Origin: Macrophomina tecta
Taxonomy: Eukaryota > Ascomycota > Dothideomycetes > Botryosphaeriales > Botryosphaeriaceae
DNA: 64,000 nt
Direction: 5' to 3'
Assembly: GCA_024180945.1 (NCBI GenBank)
Contig: JAKSGN010000006.1
Coordinates: 1,860,001-1,924,000 of the forward strand
The position numbers and the translations under genes were made by a program. Of the stretch, positions 34,887 to 46,805 are shown piece by piece. The notes beneath the pieces are model-generated. The model did not search any database, was not told the origin of the DNA, and saw only the letters and a program-made list of their open reading frames with translations. Position 1 is the first letter of the stretch; each line of letters begins with the position of its first letter.

Positions 34887-36577
34887 GTGTGGAACTGGCG
34901 AAGTTTATAAATGCGTGATAGGGTCTCTGCATTAGTGGAAATCCACTGGATAGACGCAGGCTTGCGGTAATGGTGCCATTGCCACCGGCATGTCGAATGA
35001 ACCTTCCGATCTATGGCTGCACAATGGAGCGCTACCGCCAAACCCAGATTTACCTCTGTTAGCAGACACTAACTTCGAAAATCTAGCTAAATCAACTAGA
35101 CCGGCCGGCCCGCCTCGGACAGAAACTGAGAAACCCAAATCCGAAGCAATTATCAACAAAAAGACCAAAACTTTAGGACCATCATGCCGCAGACCGTCGG
35201 AGCTGACGGTGAAAAATGACGGTTGACTACCTAAAGAACAGAGTCGATGAGGAATATTCCTTTGCGCTGTGGGGGAACGCCTGTCTTTGACCATCTGCCA
35301 AGTCTTTTGGACTCCGTTGTGCCTCGGACCCGCGTCCTCACGCATAGGCTGCCTCTTTCGGGTCCCTGTCGCCCAAGGCGAAATTACTAAACCAGGATCC
35401 ATAGCGACCACAAGACCACCGTCGTTGCCTGGCAGAAGCGAGGATCTAGGGTGATGAAGTTCGCGTCCATACCATCAATGGTTCTGAAGGTGTGGAGAGC
35501 ACCGGGGGTAGCCCACTTTCACGGCCGTCCCAATCGCAAGTCTCATGCCGGCAAGAAGGCTCGATCAAGGAACTCATTCGAGAGCTTTTCATGATTTCTT
35601 CATTGCGAATCTTGCGCTGCTGTCAAACAGATCGCTCGTGGGAAATGATCCACACACTGCGGTGGCCCAACACCCCGAGAAGCAACAGCGAATGTAGGTA
35701 TTGAACGGGAAACCAAAAGGATATTTCATCAGTCGCTGTACGCCGTAAACTCAAGAGCAATACGTAGTAAGCCCCATCATTTCTTGTATCTCCAATCAGC
35801 CGTTACGGGCCAAAAGCGTTGCATGAAAAAAAAAGAAAAATATCTAAGCCGCCCCACTCCAAATACACTACTCCCTTAACATGCATCAAGGAGATTCTTG
35901 CCCAGAATGGGCCCTTTAATAACAGAAAGAAACGAGTAGGATACTCAGGGAGAGAGAAGGGGGGGGGGGGAAAAGCAGGGAAGAAAGGAGAGAATAACTC
36001 GCATGCAAAAAGCATTTGGTGGATGATCGACTATAGTTCTCTCCTTTGATCTTGTTCTTTTCCCTCCCACACACACGCGGGGTCTTCGCCATTCCTCCAC
36101 ACACATGGTATTTCACCGTTTTCATCGACCCCATCATTCTTGCTTCCCGCACCTCCACACAATTTGTTTACAATCTCTTTAGTGACTAAAGAAAAGACAG
36201 AAAAGAGACTATATGTAACAAACCAATCGCAACTAAGAGCACCCCTTTCCTCCCTCGTGTCTATCAACACTTCGGTATTCTTATCCAGAGTCGCCTTTAA
36301 ATGCCAATTCCTACCTCGCTGAACAAACAGAAGAAGAACAAGAAAGTTCAGATACATAGAGAAACAAAAAGTAACCCGCTGCATTCCATAATAGATGATG
36401 GTGGCAATGATGACAATGAGGGGGCCTGGCCTGTGTCGTGAAGCGAAAGGAGTCGAAAGGCATCCAAGTGCAAGCGAAAGAGTCGGTGTCGTCCGTATCG
36501 GGTTTAGGAAAAAAAAAAAAAAAAGAAACCAAAAGGTTAACCATCGTATTTGCGCCATCAAGTCCCTTCATCTTTTC
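34887..36577. other. Intergenic between convergent genes
   Basis: Lies between two gene 3' ends, so promoters are not expected. Contains a G-run at 35959-35970 and A/T-rich tracts. No gene seen. Confidence 0.6.
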
Positions 36578-38556
36578 TTAATCCAAGTCCTCCGGTCTCT
36601 TAACGGGGCTCTGTCGTGGTGGGATATCATTGATCAGGAGGCGATCCCGGTCTGTAACGGGCTGGATACTCAGACTGTTCCGGATAAGGTTGCTGGTACT
36701 GGGCCGGCCTGCCCGCTCATCTTCCTGAGGTTCTGCCGTGAGGACAGGCTGATAATCCTCTTTCTGCAGGTGTGCCTCCATCCGGGCCTCTTCCCTCATT
36801 CGCTTAAACTTCATCCAGTTGTACGCCCCGATGCTGCCGATCGTGACAACCAAGCCGGACAAGTTGATCGTGGTGAGTCTGTCATCAAAGACAACAGACG
36901 CTGCGGTGATAGTGACGATTTCCTTGAAAATGCCACATACGCTAAGCGTGACAACGCTGGTGCGCTTCAGCAGAGCGAACTCGGACGCCGTCATAAGGAA
37001 GGCGAGTGTCCCAGGGAAAAGCAAAATCAAGCAACTCATCAGCGTGCCCTTGACCTCGCGCAATTTGTTAAACCCATCGTGGAGTTCCAGCACGCCCTCC
37101 ACAGGCACTGCGATGACGAGAAGGCTTAAGAACATGACAGGCGCCAAAAAGAAAATGGACGAGAAAGGATTGGACGTCGCGGGGTTCCGAAGGAGCAAGA
37201 TCTGAGTCAGCGACCATCGAAATCCGGACGAGAGTGCAGATGACATGATCAGGATGAAGCCGAGGGCGTTGAACGCCGTCTCGCCCGCGACCATCATTAC
37301 CACGCCAACGGTCATTGTGAGGATAATGGCTCCCAGCTTCCATGAGGGCTTCTCCAGCCGGAAGAGGAACGCAAAAATGAGCACAAAGCCGAGCACAGAC
37401 GATTTGCACATTGCTAAAAAAAAAAAAAAAAAAGGATTCATCAGCATAGGCTCAAAGTTAAAGGGGTGGCGGAAGTAAGCTTACTAAAAAATGTAAGGGA
37501 AATGAACTTCAAACTCATGTTGCCCAGACCGATGTCTAGACCGGTGGCAGCTCCGCACGGCCCGATTCTCGTGAAATAGAACCACTTGGTCATAAGCGGC
37601 TTATTCGGGTCCACGATGTCCTGCCTCTGCGGCGATAAACGGCCCGCGGGTCCATCGTGGGCGCTTATCGAGTCGTGCCGCGGGCGGAACTGCGGGAGAA
37701 AGTAGAGCACGGAGGATGCGAGGGTGAACTGCACAATCATGTGCAGGCACGTGGTAAAGAGCGGAAAGGGGAAGTTGAGATTCTGGTTCTTGTCATCGCT
37801 TTTTGCGAACATCCACTTGTTGTACTGGACACGGTGTTGTTAGAAGCTGCCTGTTTCATGATCGAGCTAGAGTACGTACGATTGAGATGGATATCGAAAA
37901 GAGATACCTGCACGCGACCAGTCAGAAACAGCTCGCAAACGGACGGAGAGGGCAGTATACCATAATCCAATCAAGCAGACGTTGATGAGGGAGGATTTTA
38001 ACAGGGCAGCGGTCGCGACCTTCTCTTCCTCTTCGGAGATGGTGACGTCGGGAGCCACTCGGCCATCGAGCTGGGTGTTGCGGCGCTTGTGCTTCCTGCG
38101 CTTCCGACGGGCCTTGCCGGTCAGGGCAGCCTCCTCATCGGTGACGTCGTCGTCGTCGGTATCCTCATAGCCCGAGGGGCTGCTGGAGTCGCGGTCGGGG
38201 TCGAGCTCGCGCTTGTCTTCGGCGGCCTCAGGGATATGTTCAGACATGGCGCGGCGGTGGCCGCGCTGGGCTCGCAGCGAGTTGGAGCGGCCTATACCGA
38301 GGCCTTGGGGGCCGATGAGCGAGGTGCTCCGGCGGCGGGAGTGGTTCGTCGAGGAACCCTCCATGGTGAAGGCGCCGGAGCGGTGCGGAGACGGCAGTGG
38401 GCGGTCGTGGTGGAGTAGCTGCGGGCTGTCGGACAAGGGGCGGTGGTCCTGGGCCGGGGTAAAGGTGGCCAGAGGGATGGCGGTTGCGGTGGCAGAGGGC
38501 GGTGGAGACGGAGAGGCGTGGGGGATGGGGGAGCCCAGGTGCTTGGAGGTGTGCAT
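36578..38556 (-). CDS. SLC35C2-like nucleotide-sugar/triose-phosphate-translocator family protein
   Basis: Drug/metabolite-transporter superfamily member in Golgi or ER membranes; the substrate is not known for fungal members. Four exons fit: 38556-37961, a 28-nt micro-exon 37907-37880, 37824-37485 and 37413-36578, for 599 residues. The first 190 residues are a Ser/Pro/Arg-rich cytosolic extension. Ten hydrophobic helices follow, with the diagnostic blocks YNKWMF, RIGPCGAATGLDIGLGNMSL, TFFTMCKSS, FRWSLTQILL and SVCGIFKEIVTI. The micro-exon supplies the LFSISISI part of helix 1 and keeps the frame on both sides. The 37414-37484 intron contains an 18-A/T run. The C-terminal tail is hydrophilic. 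Confidence 0.9.
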
Positions 38557-40065
38557 GCCGGGCGTCCATGAAGGGACGCTTGGTGCTGGTTGTAGCTCAA
38601 TCAGATGATGCCCGCGCTGGACGCGGTTGCAGGGGTGGCGCCCATTTTAGGGCCAGACAGCGGCCAGACGGCGCCCAAGCATGGCCGGACGGGCTGGCGC
38701 GCGCACGGCACGCGGGCGGCAACCAAGCATGTCATCGCCGCCAGCTGCTAGCCCAGCTCGCGACACGCCAAAAACGTGACCGAGATCAGCCGGCGGATCC
38801 TCCGCACTCTGGCGGCCCAGACGCGCAGCTGCTGGCCGGCGCATCGCACACCTGGCCGGGCTTGCATCAGACAGGCCCAAGCTGGCACGCTTCTTGAGTG
38901 CGCCGCGTTGTGGCAGCCCGTCGGGGGCCGCGGCCGCAGCAGGCGCTCATTGGACGCGGGCGGGCTTGTCAGCGCGAGCACAGCCTAGTGCAGCCTAGTC
39001 AGGGACGTTCAGACGCTTGAGTTACCTCATCGACCTCGCGATCGTTTTTGCGGGGAAGCCTGGCCCTGATTCCCGCCCCAAGCCATCTGCATCCGCTTGC
39101 ACGCCATGCGCCGCCCTCCTTTTCCCAGCGGCCCGGCCTGCTCAAAAGAGCCCGCTGGGCCGCCTGACAACGCAGGCTGCTTTAAGGTTGCTGGCGGCAG
39201 GGATCGCGTTCCGGCCAGCCAAGAGGGGGCGGGTGCAGCATAGTAGGCTTCAAGGGGGGCCTGTGCTGTCGAGAGCATGCGCCCCGTTGCTCTGGGCAGA
39301 CCGTACTTTCAACCACCACGACCGGTCCGGTGGCTCGGCATACCTCACATCTGCTTGCCATGGGAAATGCGCGCTGTGTCACCATCTCGTTTTGCATCAG
39401 AGATGATAAAAAAGAACACGATCAGATCGAGCCGCACGCCTCGTTCCGCGGCCCACTGTCCTCTCCTTGCGTCATCGCAAAATTGCCAGCGCCAGTCTCC
39501 TGAGACTCGAGCGACCCTCACGTCAAGACGCCCACTATTGAAACACCACGCACACACACAAAAAATACCTACAATCTTCTTTCACGAAAATGAAACGGAG
39601 GCAGAGGGCACCCAAACAACGCTCAAGGGGCATGAAAAAAAAAAAAAAAAGGAGGGCCGTATACGAATTGCGCAAGAACAGTCCAGGACCCAGCATTGCT
39701 AGAAAAGACAGGAGATCCATTGATATGGAAATAAAAGGAAAAATAATATCCGACCAGTCCGATAACGCCGCGCACGCATACCCAGCCGTGACGGCTGCGG
39801 CATCGTGGCGCCCATAACAGACAAACAAACCTGCTCTCCGCCTCTTGGTCCGACTCTTGGAGCTGACGAAGCCGACATGCACAACCATGTAAAGAAACTA
39901 ACCAGCCGTTGCCAGAGCATCAGCACACCTCCCAATCCTCGGGGCCCTGCAATACATGGTAGGCCCGCCCGCCAGCCAGCCCACTACCCAGCATACAGGA
40001 AAAGGGCCCGCGCATGCACGCACCAGCCGGCTGGCCCAAATCACCACATACCACCCATGTAATCA
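38557..40065. other. Intergenic
   Basis: Upstream of the transporter and downstream of the 2EXR gene. GC-rich near 38.6-39.2 kb, A-rich at 39.5-39.7 kb. No gene seen; should hold the transporter promoter. Confidence 0.55.
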
Positions 40066-41067
40066 TCAACCGCCATGTGGTAGTCTCACGATCTCAACCC
40101 TAACCCACCTTTTGCCCTGATCTCGCTCGATCAACCGCCGCCTCTCCTCATCGTCACCGTCGCACTGCCCATCTTCGACCAACCACACGCACCGCTCCTC
40201 CCCCTCGCCCTCGCCGGGCACGACGTGCCAACGGTCACCCCACGCATGCGACTCGCCCCTGCCACTCCTCTCCTTCAGCCCAACACCCACCACCGTATCA
40301 AAGAAAAACTTGGCCCCACCCACCGTCCGGCGCCCTCTGCCGCCGCCTCTGCCCACCATACTGCCACCCGGCCCACCCTTCCCAAATTCGCCCGCGCGCT
40401 CCTCGCCGAGTACGAAGTCCACGAACCGCACGCCCGGCAGTAGCCGCACCACCTCCCACAGCAGCTTGCGGCACTGCACGTAGACGGGGAATAGCAACGG
40501 CCGCAGATCGCCCTCCCACTGCTTCATGTGCGCTGCCGATGCTGCTGCCGATGTGAACGTCAGCGACCGCACCGCGCGTACCTGCGCCGGCGACAGCACC
40601 GCTAGCCGCGTCGTCAGCGCTGCGGGCCGGCACAGCTTCGTCCGGAACGGCGTGCGCGAGAAGGCCAGCAGCAGTGTCTCCGCCCGGATCTGCTGGCACG
40701 TCAGCAGCAGCGCCAGGCTCGGGTGCGGGCCCAGCGCCGCGGTGCGCACTGCTGTGTTGTAGGTGTGGCCATTGTTGAAGCTGCTAGTCGAGTCGTGCTC
40801 ATCGTCGGCGGGGACGGCGGTCGATCGCGATGAAGAAGAGGAGGAAGAGAAGGAGGAGTCAGAGTCGGAGGAAGCTGATGATGTCGAGGACGAAGGCGAC
40901 GGGGCTCTGCTCTTGACGGACTGGGGCCTGCTGTTGGCGCGCGAGAGCGTCGTGTAGCGCGAGTTCGCCGGCGGGAAAGTGTATTCCCAAATGAGGTTGC
41001 GGATCTCGGCGGGCAGGCCAAGCAGCGACAGGCGCGTCTCGCCGGCGGATGATATTTCGTCGCTCAT
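40066..41067 (-). CDS. 2EXR-motif fungal protein of unknown function
   Basis: Single exon, 333 residues from the ATG at 41067 (MSDEISSAGETRL). Near the N-terminus is LLGLPAEIRNLIWEYTF, the LPxEIRNxIWxY motif of the large fungal 2EXR class, which resembles an F-box start. A Ser-rich insertion follows, then ALLLTCQQIRAETLLLAF, typical of this class. The C-terminal half is Arg/Gly-rich and ends RVEIVRLPHGG. The frame stays open 89 codons upstream, but that part shows no conserved feature, so the internal ATG is preferred. A role as substrate adaptor is only analogy. Confidence 0.8.
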   Translation of the reverse strand: MSDEISSAGETRLSLLGLPAEIRNLIWEYTFPPANSRYTTLSRANSRPQSVKSRAPSPSSSTSSASSDSDSSFSSSSSSSRSTAVPADDEHDSTSSFNNGHTYNTAVRTAALGPHPSLALLLTCQQIRAETLLLAFSRTPFRTKLCRPAALTTRLAVLSPAQVRAVRSLTFTSAAASAAHMKQWEGDLRPLLFPVYVQCRKLLWEVVRLLPGVRFVDFVLGEERAGEFGKGGPGGSMVGRGGGRGRRTVGGAKFFFDTVVGVGLKERSGRGESHAWGDRWHVVPGEGEGEERCVWLVEDGQCDGDDEERRRLIERDQGKRWVRVEIVRLPHGG

Positions 41068-43239
41068 GATTTGTTTGACTTTCGCGTGTACAAGTAGCTT
41101 GTTTCCTCGACCGACTCCTCTTGGGGACAGGTCGGGATAGTTGAGTGGAAATGCGGGGCTGGACTGACGAGCCCACAGTCGCTGAAGTAATGATGCCGGT
41201 CGGACGTGGGAAGAGTCGTACGTGTTGGAAGTCGAGCAGGGAAGACAAGCCGAGCTTGGCCGAAGGGACTGTTCTAGGACAAGGTAGGGAGATGCACAAA
41301 GTGATGAGGTGTCGTCTAGAATTTTGTTCTTCAATGCAGTGGCGTCAAGGGAGACAAAGGAAGAGGAGAGAAGGAGTATCGTGACGATGAGCTGGATTGG
41401 GAATGCTGGGATTGTATACGGAAGCTTTGCGTGGGGCTATATCTTCCCCAGAGGTGGGCAAGAGATGGGCAAGTAAAGGTCAAGAGAAAAAAGAAACACG
41501 GCGAGATGTCTTGGTAGCAGTGGTGGGGGGATGGTGCAAGCAAAGGTCAAACTCTTATCGGTCTAACAAAGTCAGAAATTCGGGCTAAAGTAGGAGACAG
41601 CGGAGAGGGGTGGGCGGGACTAAAACAAGCGGCTGCGACTGGGTGGCGCGGGTTGTGCAGCTTCTTTGGCAAAGCTGGACGCACGAGTTGTAGCGGGTTA
41701 CGGGTTGCGGAGAAGGATGCGGGGTGATCTGCTCGGATGCGCTGGGATGTGGGCGTCGTTAGAAACCGCCGAGCTCCGTCCGGCCGTCGAGCGCTTGACG
41801 GTACAAGAATGCTGAGAGCAGCAGCAGCAGTGGAAGCGGAGGGACGGAGCGAACAGCCCGAGCAGATGCAGTCTCAGGCATTTCGAGGCTAGGGAGGACC
41901 CTCTTGTCTCGCGCGACATATACACCTCATCGTACATTCGTAATACTGCGCGCCAATCCTTCTCTGTTTTCGTCGATTGGGGCTGCGGGGACAGTGCTGG
42001 AAAGTCTGGGGTCGAGCAAGGGTGTAGATTAGGCAAGAGCGGCGGATGATCGGACGACGCATCCCCCGCCCGTGTCCCTCCGTGAGCAAAGACCTGAGGC
42101 TTGACAACCTCTATCTTGCATATGATTGGTCGAGACTTCCATTGCCCTGTGCGATCCAGACCGGCTGGATTTATCAGGTAGAACAACCACAGGCAGACGA
42201 CAAGCGGGAGCCGACGGGATGACAGCGAGGTGAGGAGGAAAAAAAGAGGATCCTGTCTGATCGAGTGGCGCTTGTCATCGTCGTGTCTCGGTTGAAAGTG
42301 GGAACGCAAGACTGTATCAGTAGGCAGGTGGTGCGCATGTGGCACGCGAGTGCAAGTCCGCTGCTGCTGCAAAGAACAACTCCGCAGCCAATTAGTGGCC
42401 GCTCCTGATAAGGCGCGCACGAAGAAAAACAAGCCAGAGTCAAGGCTCGCGCAAGGGCAAAAAGAAGCGCCGACCACCGGTACCGGGGCTGCCGGCCCCA
42501 GACTCCGCTACAGCGGGTGTGGCTGCTGGCAGAAGCGCGCGCTTTACCGGGAGCTTTAGGAACCACCGAGCGTTCAACTAAGCTTTCTCGTTCCCCTTGC
42601 CTATGCCTGTCCATCGGGGAGGGGAAGGGGCCGTCAGATCTATTCCTTACCTTCCGGACCGCATCTCAGGGCAAGCCCACAAATCCCCGTTCGATGTCGT
42701 AGGCTCCGAGGGGCAGGGCACCAAGCTTTCTTGCCTTGACGGTCATCTGGGTCGTTGAGACGCGTCGCCCCCGCTTTTCCCTTTTGGTTTCGCGACATTG
42801 TTGCCATTTCCGGCGGGCCAGGCTTATCTGCGCCCTTGAATTGGTCCGGTCGAAGTTGCACGTCAGTTGTTGAGGATGGCTGAGAAGTGCTCGTTGTCAA
42901 CCCTCACTTCGTCATCGGGAAACCCTTCGGTGCAAATGTTCTAGCATGCCCTTCTGCCATGACGCGGACCTTGAAAATGAAGCTTAGCATTTCCTTGATG
43001 ACTGCATCCTGACCACTCATGGGCTTTATAGCTTCCGTTTTTGTCCGAGACATGCCTCAAGTGGTACGATTTAATTCGTATCAGGTCGGTAGCAGCTCGC
43101 ATTGGGTAAAGGCCACCAAGTACTACCTCCGAACATGTGCAATCACTCAGTACGCTCAATTAATTTTTTATCTATCCCCCGGGTATCCAAAACCGTCTAA
43201 GAACGCTCCAAATTGCAAAGCCCGTACCAACGTGACAAC
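41068..43239. other. Intergenic
   Basis: Holds the 2EXR upstream region and malic-enzyme downstream region. The 259-codon minus-strand ORF at 41698-42477 has no motif and patchy composition, so it is not called. Confidence 0.55.
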
Positions 43240-45372
43240 TTACAAGTGGCTTCCCTGTGTCCTTTCGGCCAGGTGTGCCAGAGCCTTGATCTCATCCTCG
43301 ATCTTGTCAACCTCATGGAAAGGATCGTACATCCTCTCTCGGATGTATGCCTCCAAAGCAGCATCGTCCAGGTTGCGGAGAGCAAGCTCCCGGTCAACGC
43401 CATTCATCTGAGCAGCGCGGATGACACCGCGGGTAACGACGACGCTGACCTCACGGATGCGACGAATGTCGGGGTACAGCCATTGCTGTTCCCTCTCCTC
43501 AGGAGTGAGGGATTCCGAGAGTGCGACCGCGGACTCGTAGATCATGTCTTGAGTGACATTGACGGCCTTGGACAGGATTGCACCAAGGCCAATGCCGGGG
43601 AAGACATACATGTTGTTACCCTGACCGGGAACAAGCTTCTTGCCATTGAATTCGACAGTGGGGAAAGGTGAGCCGCTAGCAAAGAGGACACGACCATTGG
43701 TGTACTTAACAGCGTCCTCAAAGGTGCACTCAGACTTGGAAGACGGGTTGGAAAGGGGGAAGATGATGGGGCGCTCGTTGAGCTCGGCCATGCGGGTGAT
43801 GATCTCCTTGGTGAAGGCACCACCAATAGTCGACAGGCCCATGAGGATAGTCGGCTTGACGTACTCAATCAGGCGGGTGAGCGATTGGATCTGCTTGCCG
43901 TTGTTGTCGTCGCGAGCGAAGTAGACCTTGTGCTCCGCAAGTTTATCGCCGCGATCAAGGGTGACGAGACCCTGATGCATGTTAGTCTTGTTCCTGAGAC
44001 CTGATGTTTGAGTTGACTTACGTTCGAGTCCACGAACCAGAACTTCCTGCGAGCCTCATCCTCGGTCAAACCCTCCTTCATGAAGTACTCGACAATCTGC
44101 TTAGCAACGCCAGTACCGGCACTGCCGGCACCGAGGAAAATGGCGCGGTGGTCCTTGACGGGAATGCCGGCGGCTTTGACGGCATTGATAAAACCGCCAA
44201 CAATGACAGCGCCGGTACCTTGGACGTCGTCATTGAACATGGTGTAGGTGTTCTGGTAGCGCTCGAGGGCGGGGAATGGGTTCTTGAAGTCCTCAAATTG
44301 GATGACAATACTGCAGGATGTTAGTGACTTAGTTGACGGTCATGTTTCTGCTTTGTACGTACCCGGGCCATCTCTCGGTCAGAGCAGCCATGAGCTCGTC
44401 AAGGAACTCCCTCTCTTCCTCGGGAGACACCTTTTCCCTCCTGCTGCCCATGTAAAGGGGATCCTCCCTCAGAGCCTTGTTGTTGGTACCAAGGTCCAGG
44501 GTCAGAGGCAGAGTAGCATCCGGCCTGATACCGGCACAAGCGGTGTACAGAGCGAGCTTGCCCACGGGAATACCCATGCCGTTCACACCAAGGTCACCGA
44601 GACCCAATATCCTCGAGCCGTCCGTAAGAACCGTGATCTCCACATTGTGAGGCCAGTTTTGGAGGATCGAGTGGAGGTTGCCGCGGTCTGCGTAGGAAAG
44701 GTACATGCCCTCAGGCTGTGTCCAGATTTCGTGCCATTTGAGACAGGCCTCGCCGACGGTGGGGGTGTAGATCAGAGGGGTGAGCTCCTGTGAGTCTGTG
44801 AGCCATTATCCTCCACATAGGTGCGCGAATTATTCCCCCGTACCTTGACGTTCTCGGAAAGGAGGCGGTAGAAGAGGTGGACGTTGGTTGCGCGGAGATG
44901 AGTCAAATATTGGTACTTGTCAATGGGATTGTGCTTGGAAGCGAGAAGCCTCAGACCTGCGGCACTGTTAGGTTTGGGGCCTCACATGAGCTCACGAGAA
45001 TCTGGCGGGTTCACTTACATCTTTGCGCCTGAACCTCGTAGGACTCGACGGCCGGGGGAGTAAGGCCGTAGGTACGGAGGTATCGGCGCGCCTCCGGAGG
45101 GTACGAGGTGTCGAAATCGCCGTTACTTCGCAGGTGGTCAGCTTGGGAGAGGGCGAGGAAAGGCAGCGGGTGTTTGCGCACGTAGTAGTAATATGGCGAG
45201 TGGGCGCAGGCTGTTGAGCCTGCTTGATGTTGGCAGTGGGGTATTCTTGGGTAGCAGCCATAGTGGTAGCCATTGAACGAATTTTTGAAGTAGACGAGGG
45301 AGAAGGGAACTTAGTTGCCATTGCTAATGAGGGCAGCAGGCGGCGTTTAAAAAGAGCAGAGGAGGACAGCAT
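43240..45372 (-). CDS. MAE1: NAD(P)-dependent malic enzyme, with apparent 1-nt frameshift
   Basis: Oxidatively decarboxylates malate to pyruvate. Five exons (introns 43972-44021, 44311-44362, 44788-44843, 44957-45018). Hallmarks in order: LTPLIYTPTVGEACLKW; YADRGNL; VTDGSRILGLGDLG-like ILGLGDLGVNGMGIPVGK; MFNDDVQGTGAV with metal-binding Asp; the nucleotide site FLGAGSAGTGVAKQI; GLSTIGGAFTKEII; FPLSNPSSKSECTFEDA. The N-terminus MLSSSALFKRRLLPSLAMATKF looks like a mitochondrial presequence; inner Mets (MATTMAATQEYP) could give a cytosolic form. The frame of AATQEYPTANIKQ ends in non-family sequence after QQPAP, while the conserved SPYYYYVRKHPLPFLALSQ frame begins there. The summed exon length is one base short of a multiple of three, so a base is missing near 45202-45207, or an unrecognised intron exists. 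Confidence 0.9.
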
Positions 45373-46805
45373 CAGGAGGCAACGGGGGCCAGCAGTCACG
45401 CAACTGCCGGTGGGTATGCGATGGTATGTCGCGGGAGAAGTTCCCCAAGGCAGCGGCAGTCCGACACGGGCCGCTTCAGAGCTTGGATGAGGGGAGCCGT
45501 TGGCGAGCAGGGCTGGCGGACTAAATCGAGGGTGCGAATCAGCAATTTTGAGCTGTTGGGCAGGCCGTCTCACAATGCGCAGCGCATTTCGTGAGCTCTG
45601 AGCCAGGGTGCGGGCCGCGACTCTGGTTGCGCGTGGGAGCTGGGGGCGCGCGGTGGCTTGCGTCCCGACCTGCTCCGATGGATGTTTTTCGCTGCCCGCC
45701 ACGGACTCCACTCCTCCACTCCTTGGCAGCGAGACGAAGCGCGGCCAACGGCAGTCGTGGCCGCAGTTTTCGTGGAGACGTGGGCTGTGGGCCGTCGGAG
45801 GGCTGAAAAATCTTTAGCCGACCGCGGATTGGACGGCGGCCGCTGCTGTCTGCGCCGCGCGCCGCCGATGGTGGATGAGACGTCGGAAAGCTGAGCGTCA
45901 AGCCGCCTGACACCCGTAATAACTGTGGCCTGGGCGGACGCGAGCGTGCGAGACGCCAGGAGCCCCAAGCCCTAAGGCGGCGCCACAAACAAATTGGCGC
46001 GCGCGGAATGCGTTGAGCGAGCGTGCGAAAGTTCATGGCGGCGGCGCCGGCTGGAGCGGCGGTGCGCTCCCCTGCCGCATTGACAGGGACCGGGCAGATC
46101 AGGCATTGAGATGCTCAGCAGGCGCCCAACACGCGGCACCCCTTCGGAAGATTGCGACTTTTTTTCTCTCTCTCTGTAAAAAAAGAAACGGATAGAAAGC
46201 AGCCAGGCCGATCAGCATGAAACCGCACCGGCTGGACGACGGTGTGCTGACAAAAGACCCGTGCCAGGGGAGAATCTCCCGCAACAACAGTGACAAGCTG
46301 GCCCAAACGGGCAACTCAGCACGCGCGGGTGAGCCAATGGCGGCGACGGGAACTGCCGCCCGCGGGCAGGTGGGAGTGGAAACACAGCAGAGGGCGAGTT
46401 GGGGAGGGACGGTGGGATTTCACAGGTCGCGCGCAGTGGCCAAGGCATCACGGCGAGTCTCGCGGGGACTTGTGAGGGCTGGCCAGAGGTGAAGTGGGCC
46501 CCGAGTCATCTCGTGAAAGTCCTGGACGAGGAGCTCTGGATGTCGCGAGTCGGCGTGTTTGCGGGCTAGCGCTCCCCGCAAAATAATCTGGCCCAGGCAG
46601 AAGCTGCGATCGGCGGGCCAAGCTCACCGCGCCTGCCTTGCCCAGCCACGCAGCAGCCACACGCCTCGCCGCCGTGATGCGCGCAGAGCGACGTCAACCG
46701 CCGCAGCAGACGTCACCGCGACGCGACGCCGTTATCACTACCCCGCCGCCATAGCTGCCACCATGGACTGACCACCGCACTTCAGCCTCCACCATCGCGG
46801 CCATC
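45373..46805. promoter_or_regulatory. Divergent upstream region, malic enzyme / HAM1-domain gene
   Basis: 1.4 kb between two divergent start codons, GC-rich, with motif-free overlapping ORFs. Should contain both promoters; no specific sites named. Confidence 0.55.

Noticed and set aside
41698..42477. 259-codon minus-strand ORF
   Set aside because: Patchy composition, Cys/Ser/Arg-rich, no recognisable domain; lies in an otherwise empty gap.
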